A stretch of 64,000 nt of DNA. Source: Lachnoclostridium sp. Marseille-P6806. GTDB lineage: Bacteria > Bacillota > Clostridia > Lachnospirales > Lachnospiraceae. The notes beneath the pieces are model-generated. The model worked only from the letters and a program-made list of their open reading frames with translations, was not told the DNA's origin and did no database searches. Position 1 is the first letter of the stretch. The number at the start of each line of letters is the position of its first letter. Positions 62,635 through 64,000 of this stretch are shown here, piece after piece. Both the position numbers and the translations under genes were made by a program. The stretch lies in the NCBI RefSeq assembly GCF_900625025.1, contig NZ_LR130585.1, positions 1 to 64,000 of the forward strand, given 5' to 3'.

Positions 62635-63992
62635 TGAGCGGGAGCTTCCCCGGTGCGTTCAGAGCTGGAGCGGAACATGGCTTCAATCTTCCTCATCCGG
62701 GAGCGGTAAGCGAAAAACAGGAAAACCGCGGCGGCGACCCATGCGGCGGGACTGGCAAAGCATACGCCGAGAAAGCTGCGGCTGCGCCCCGCGGCAAAGG
62801 CGACGGCGCCCCGGGCGACAAGCTCGATGACGCCCGCCATCAGCGGCATGAAGCTGTACCCCATACCCTGCAGCGCGTTGCGGTAGATGAAGATGGCGGC
62901 CAGCGGGATCAGAAAGAAGCTGCAGCAGCGCAGATAGACGGAGACCATCGGGAGAATGGTTTCAATATCCTCGGAGATAAAGAGGTAGGTGAGATATTTT
63001 CCGAAGCCGAGCAGAGAGATGCCGGAGACTGCCGCGCAGAGAAAGCCCTGCCGGTCCGCGGCGAGAACGCCCGCTTTCACGCGGTCCGGTTTTCCCGCGC
63101 CGGCGTTCTGCGAGCAGTAGCTTGCCATGGTGACGCCGAGGCCGATGAAGAGCTGATCGAGAAGCTGTTCGATTTTTCCCCCCGCGGTGTAGGCGGCGAC
63201 AGCCGTGGAGCCGAGCAGATTCAGAGAGCTCTGGAGCATCATGGCGCCGATGGCGGTGATGGAAAACTGGAGAGCCATCGGGATGCCGAGAGAAAGCTGT
63301 GCCTTTATCAGGTCATGATCGGGGAGGAAGTCCGTGCGGGACAGGCGGAGGATCGGCATTTTTATGAGGATGAATATCAGCGAGCAGAGGCCCGCGACGC
63401 CCTGTGATATGACGGTCGCCCATGCCGCGCCGGCCACTCCCATGCCAAACGGAATGATGAACAGCAGGTCCAGAACGATGTTGAGGCCGGCCGAAACCAC
63501 GAGAAAGATCAGCGGATCGCGGCTGTCCCCGAGAGTCCGCATCATGGTGGAGAGCATGGTATAAAGAGTCTGTGCGAACAGTCCGGCGCAGATGATGACG
63601 ACGTATTCATAGGTCATGTCAAAGATATCGGGCGGCGTGTTCATGACGGTGAGGAGCCGGCGCATCCCGAGCAGGGACAAAACCGTGATGATCAGCGCGA
63701 AAAGGAGCGACAGCGAGAGGGCGTTTCCGGCGGCCTTTTTCATCCCGCGGATATCTCCGGCGCCGAAGCGTTGCCCCATCGGAACCGTGAAACCCGCGCA
63801 GAGGCCCCATGTAAAGCCGAGGATGAGAAACGTGATCGTGCCGGTTGCGCCGACGGCGGCGAGCGCCCTGGTGCCGACGAACTGGCCGACGATCACCGTG
63901 TCTGTCATGGCGTAGAACTGCTGAAAAATATTTCCCAGAATCACCGGGACGGAAAAGCTGAAAACAATTTTCGCCGGATCACCGACGGTCAT
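62628..63992 (-). CDS. MATE-family efflux transporter (possibly cut by the window edge)
   Basis: 454 residues from the ATG at 63992, 8 bases from the window end. Twelve spans are predicted, with the two-repeat layout of MATE proteins (NIFQQFYAMTDTVIVGQFVG in the first half; LQFSITAIGAMMLQSSLNLL in the second). These antiporters expel drugs or cations using sodium or proton gradients. Relatives usually begin a few residues earlier (an acidic stretch before DMTxGDPxK), so the true start may lie beyond the window. Confidence 0.88.
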   Translation of the reverse strand: MTVGDPAKIVFSFSVPVILGNIFQQFYAMTDTVIVGQFVGTRALAAVGATGTITFLILGFTWGLCAGFTVPMGQRFGAGDIRGMKKAAGNALSLSLLFALIITVLSLLGMRRLLTVMNTPPDIFDMTYEYVVIICAGLFAQTLYTMLSTMMRTLGDSRDPLIFLVVSAGLNIVLDLLFIIPFGMGVAGAAWATVISQGVAGLCSLIFILIKMPILRLSRTDFLPDHDLIKAQLSLGIPMALQFSITAIGAMMLQSSLNLLGSTAVAAYTAGGKIEQLLDQLFIGLGVTMASYCSQNAGAGKPDRVKAGVLAADRQGFLCAAVSGISLLGFGKYLTYLFISEDIETILPMVSVYLRCCSFFLIPLAAIFIYRNALQGMGYSFMPLMAGVIELVARGAVAFAAGRSRSFLGVCFASPAAWVAAAVFLFFAYRSRMRKIEAMFRSSSERTGEAPAHQ

Positions 63993-64000
63993 ATCTCTCT

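Overview
The window looks like chromosomal DNA of a G+C-rich, anaerobic, plant-polysaccharide-using member of the Bacillota, most likely a Lachnospiraceae gut commensal. This is inferred from the pyruvate formate-lyase pair with an FNR-like regulator, the YesM/YesN-type two-component systems, the many carbohydrate ABC importers without their own ATPase, the Clostridia-type dinB, and the protein style. No rRNA, tRNA or CRISPR array was seen.

Layout. 1-3.1 kb: a transposase remnant, a radical SAM protein, and a decayed chimera of a ROK regulator and a sulfatase. 3.2-13.6 kb: an arabinose-polymer locus with a GH43 enzyme, a large uncharacterised protein, a LacI regulator broken by a 7-C run, an LplB/LplC-type importer with its binding lipoprotein, and a GH51 arabinofuranosidase. 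13.8-19 kb: housekeeping genes (spermidine-synthase-like membrane protein, serine acetyltransferase, HMA protein) and a peroxide-defence operon gpx-ohrR-trxB with a visible operator. 19.2-24.6 kb: ABC exporter, LysR regulator, and a two-component system. 24.7-30.4 kb: a second importer and a GH31 glycosidase. 30.4-31.8 kb: dinB with a perfect LexA box. 31.8-39.5 kb: AraC regulator, epimerase, fucose-isomerase-like protein, cysteine-desulfurase-like protein, a small unknown protein and a second GH31. 39.5-48.2 kb: a sensor kinase and response regulator with a GH95-like glycosidase gene between them, divergent from a third importer. 48.3-52.5 kb: FNR-like regulator, pflA and pflB, with matching dyads in front of both pfl genes. 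52.7-58.7 kb: LacI regulator, fourth importer and a second GH51. 58.7-60 kb: an AT-rich patch with a NUDIX gene and two gene remnants. 60.1-64 kb: DUF2975/XRE pair, a DUF4173-like membrane protein and a MATE transporter that may run off the window.

How it works together. Extracellular oligosaccharides rich in arabinose, xylose and perhaps fucose would be bound by four lipoproteins, imported through permease pairs that must borrow a shared MsmX/UgpC-type ATPase encoded elsewhere, and cut inside the cell by GH43, GH51, GH31 and GH95-type enzymes. Each locus has its own sensor (LacI, AraC or two-component). PflAB then serves anaerobic pyruvate breakdown.

The most unusual signal is a family of short structured repeats. 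Its right end, around the core GTGCTTCGGCATGG, lies directly against the start codon of at least seven unrelated genes. Two longer copies share an 85-nt block with only three differences.
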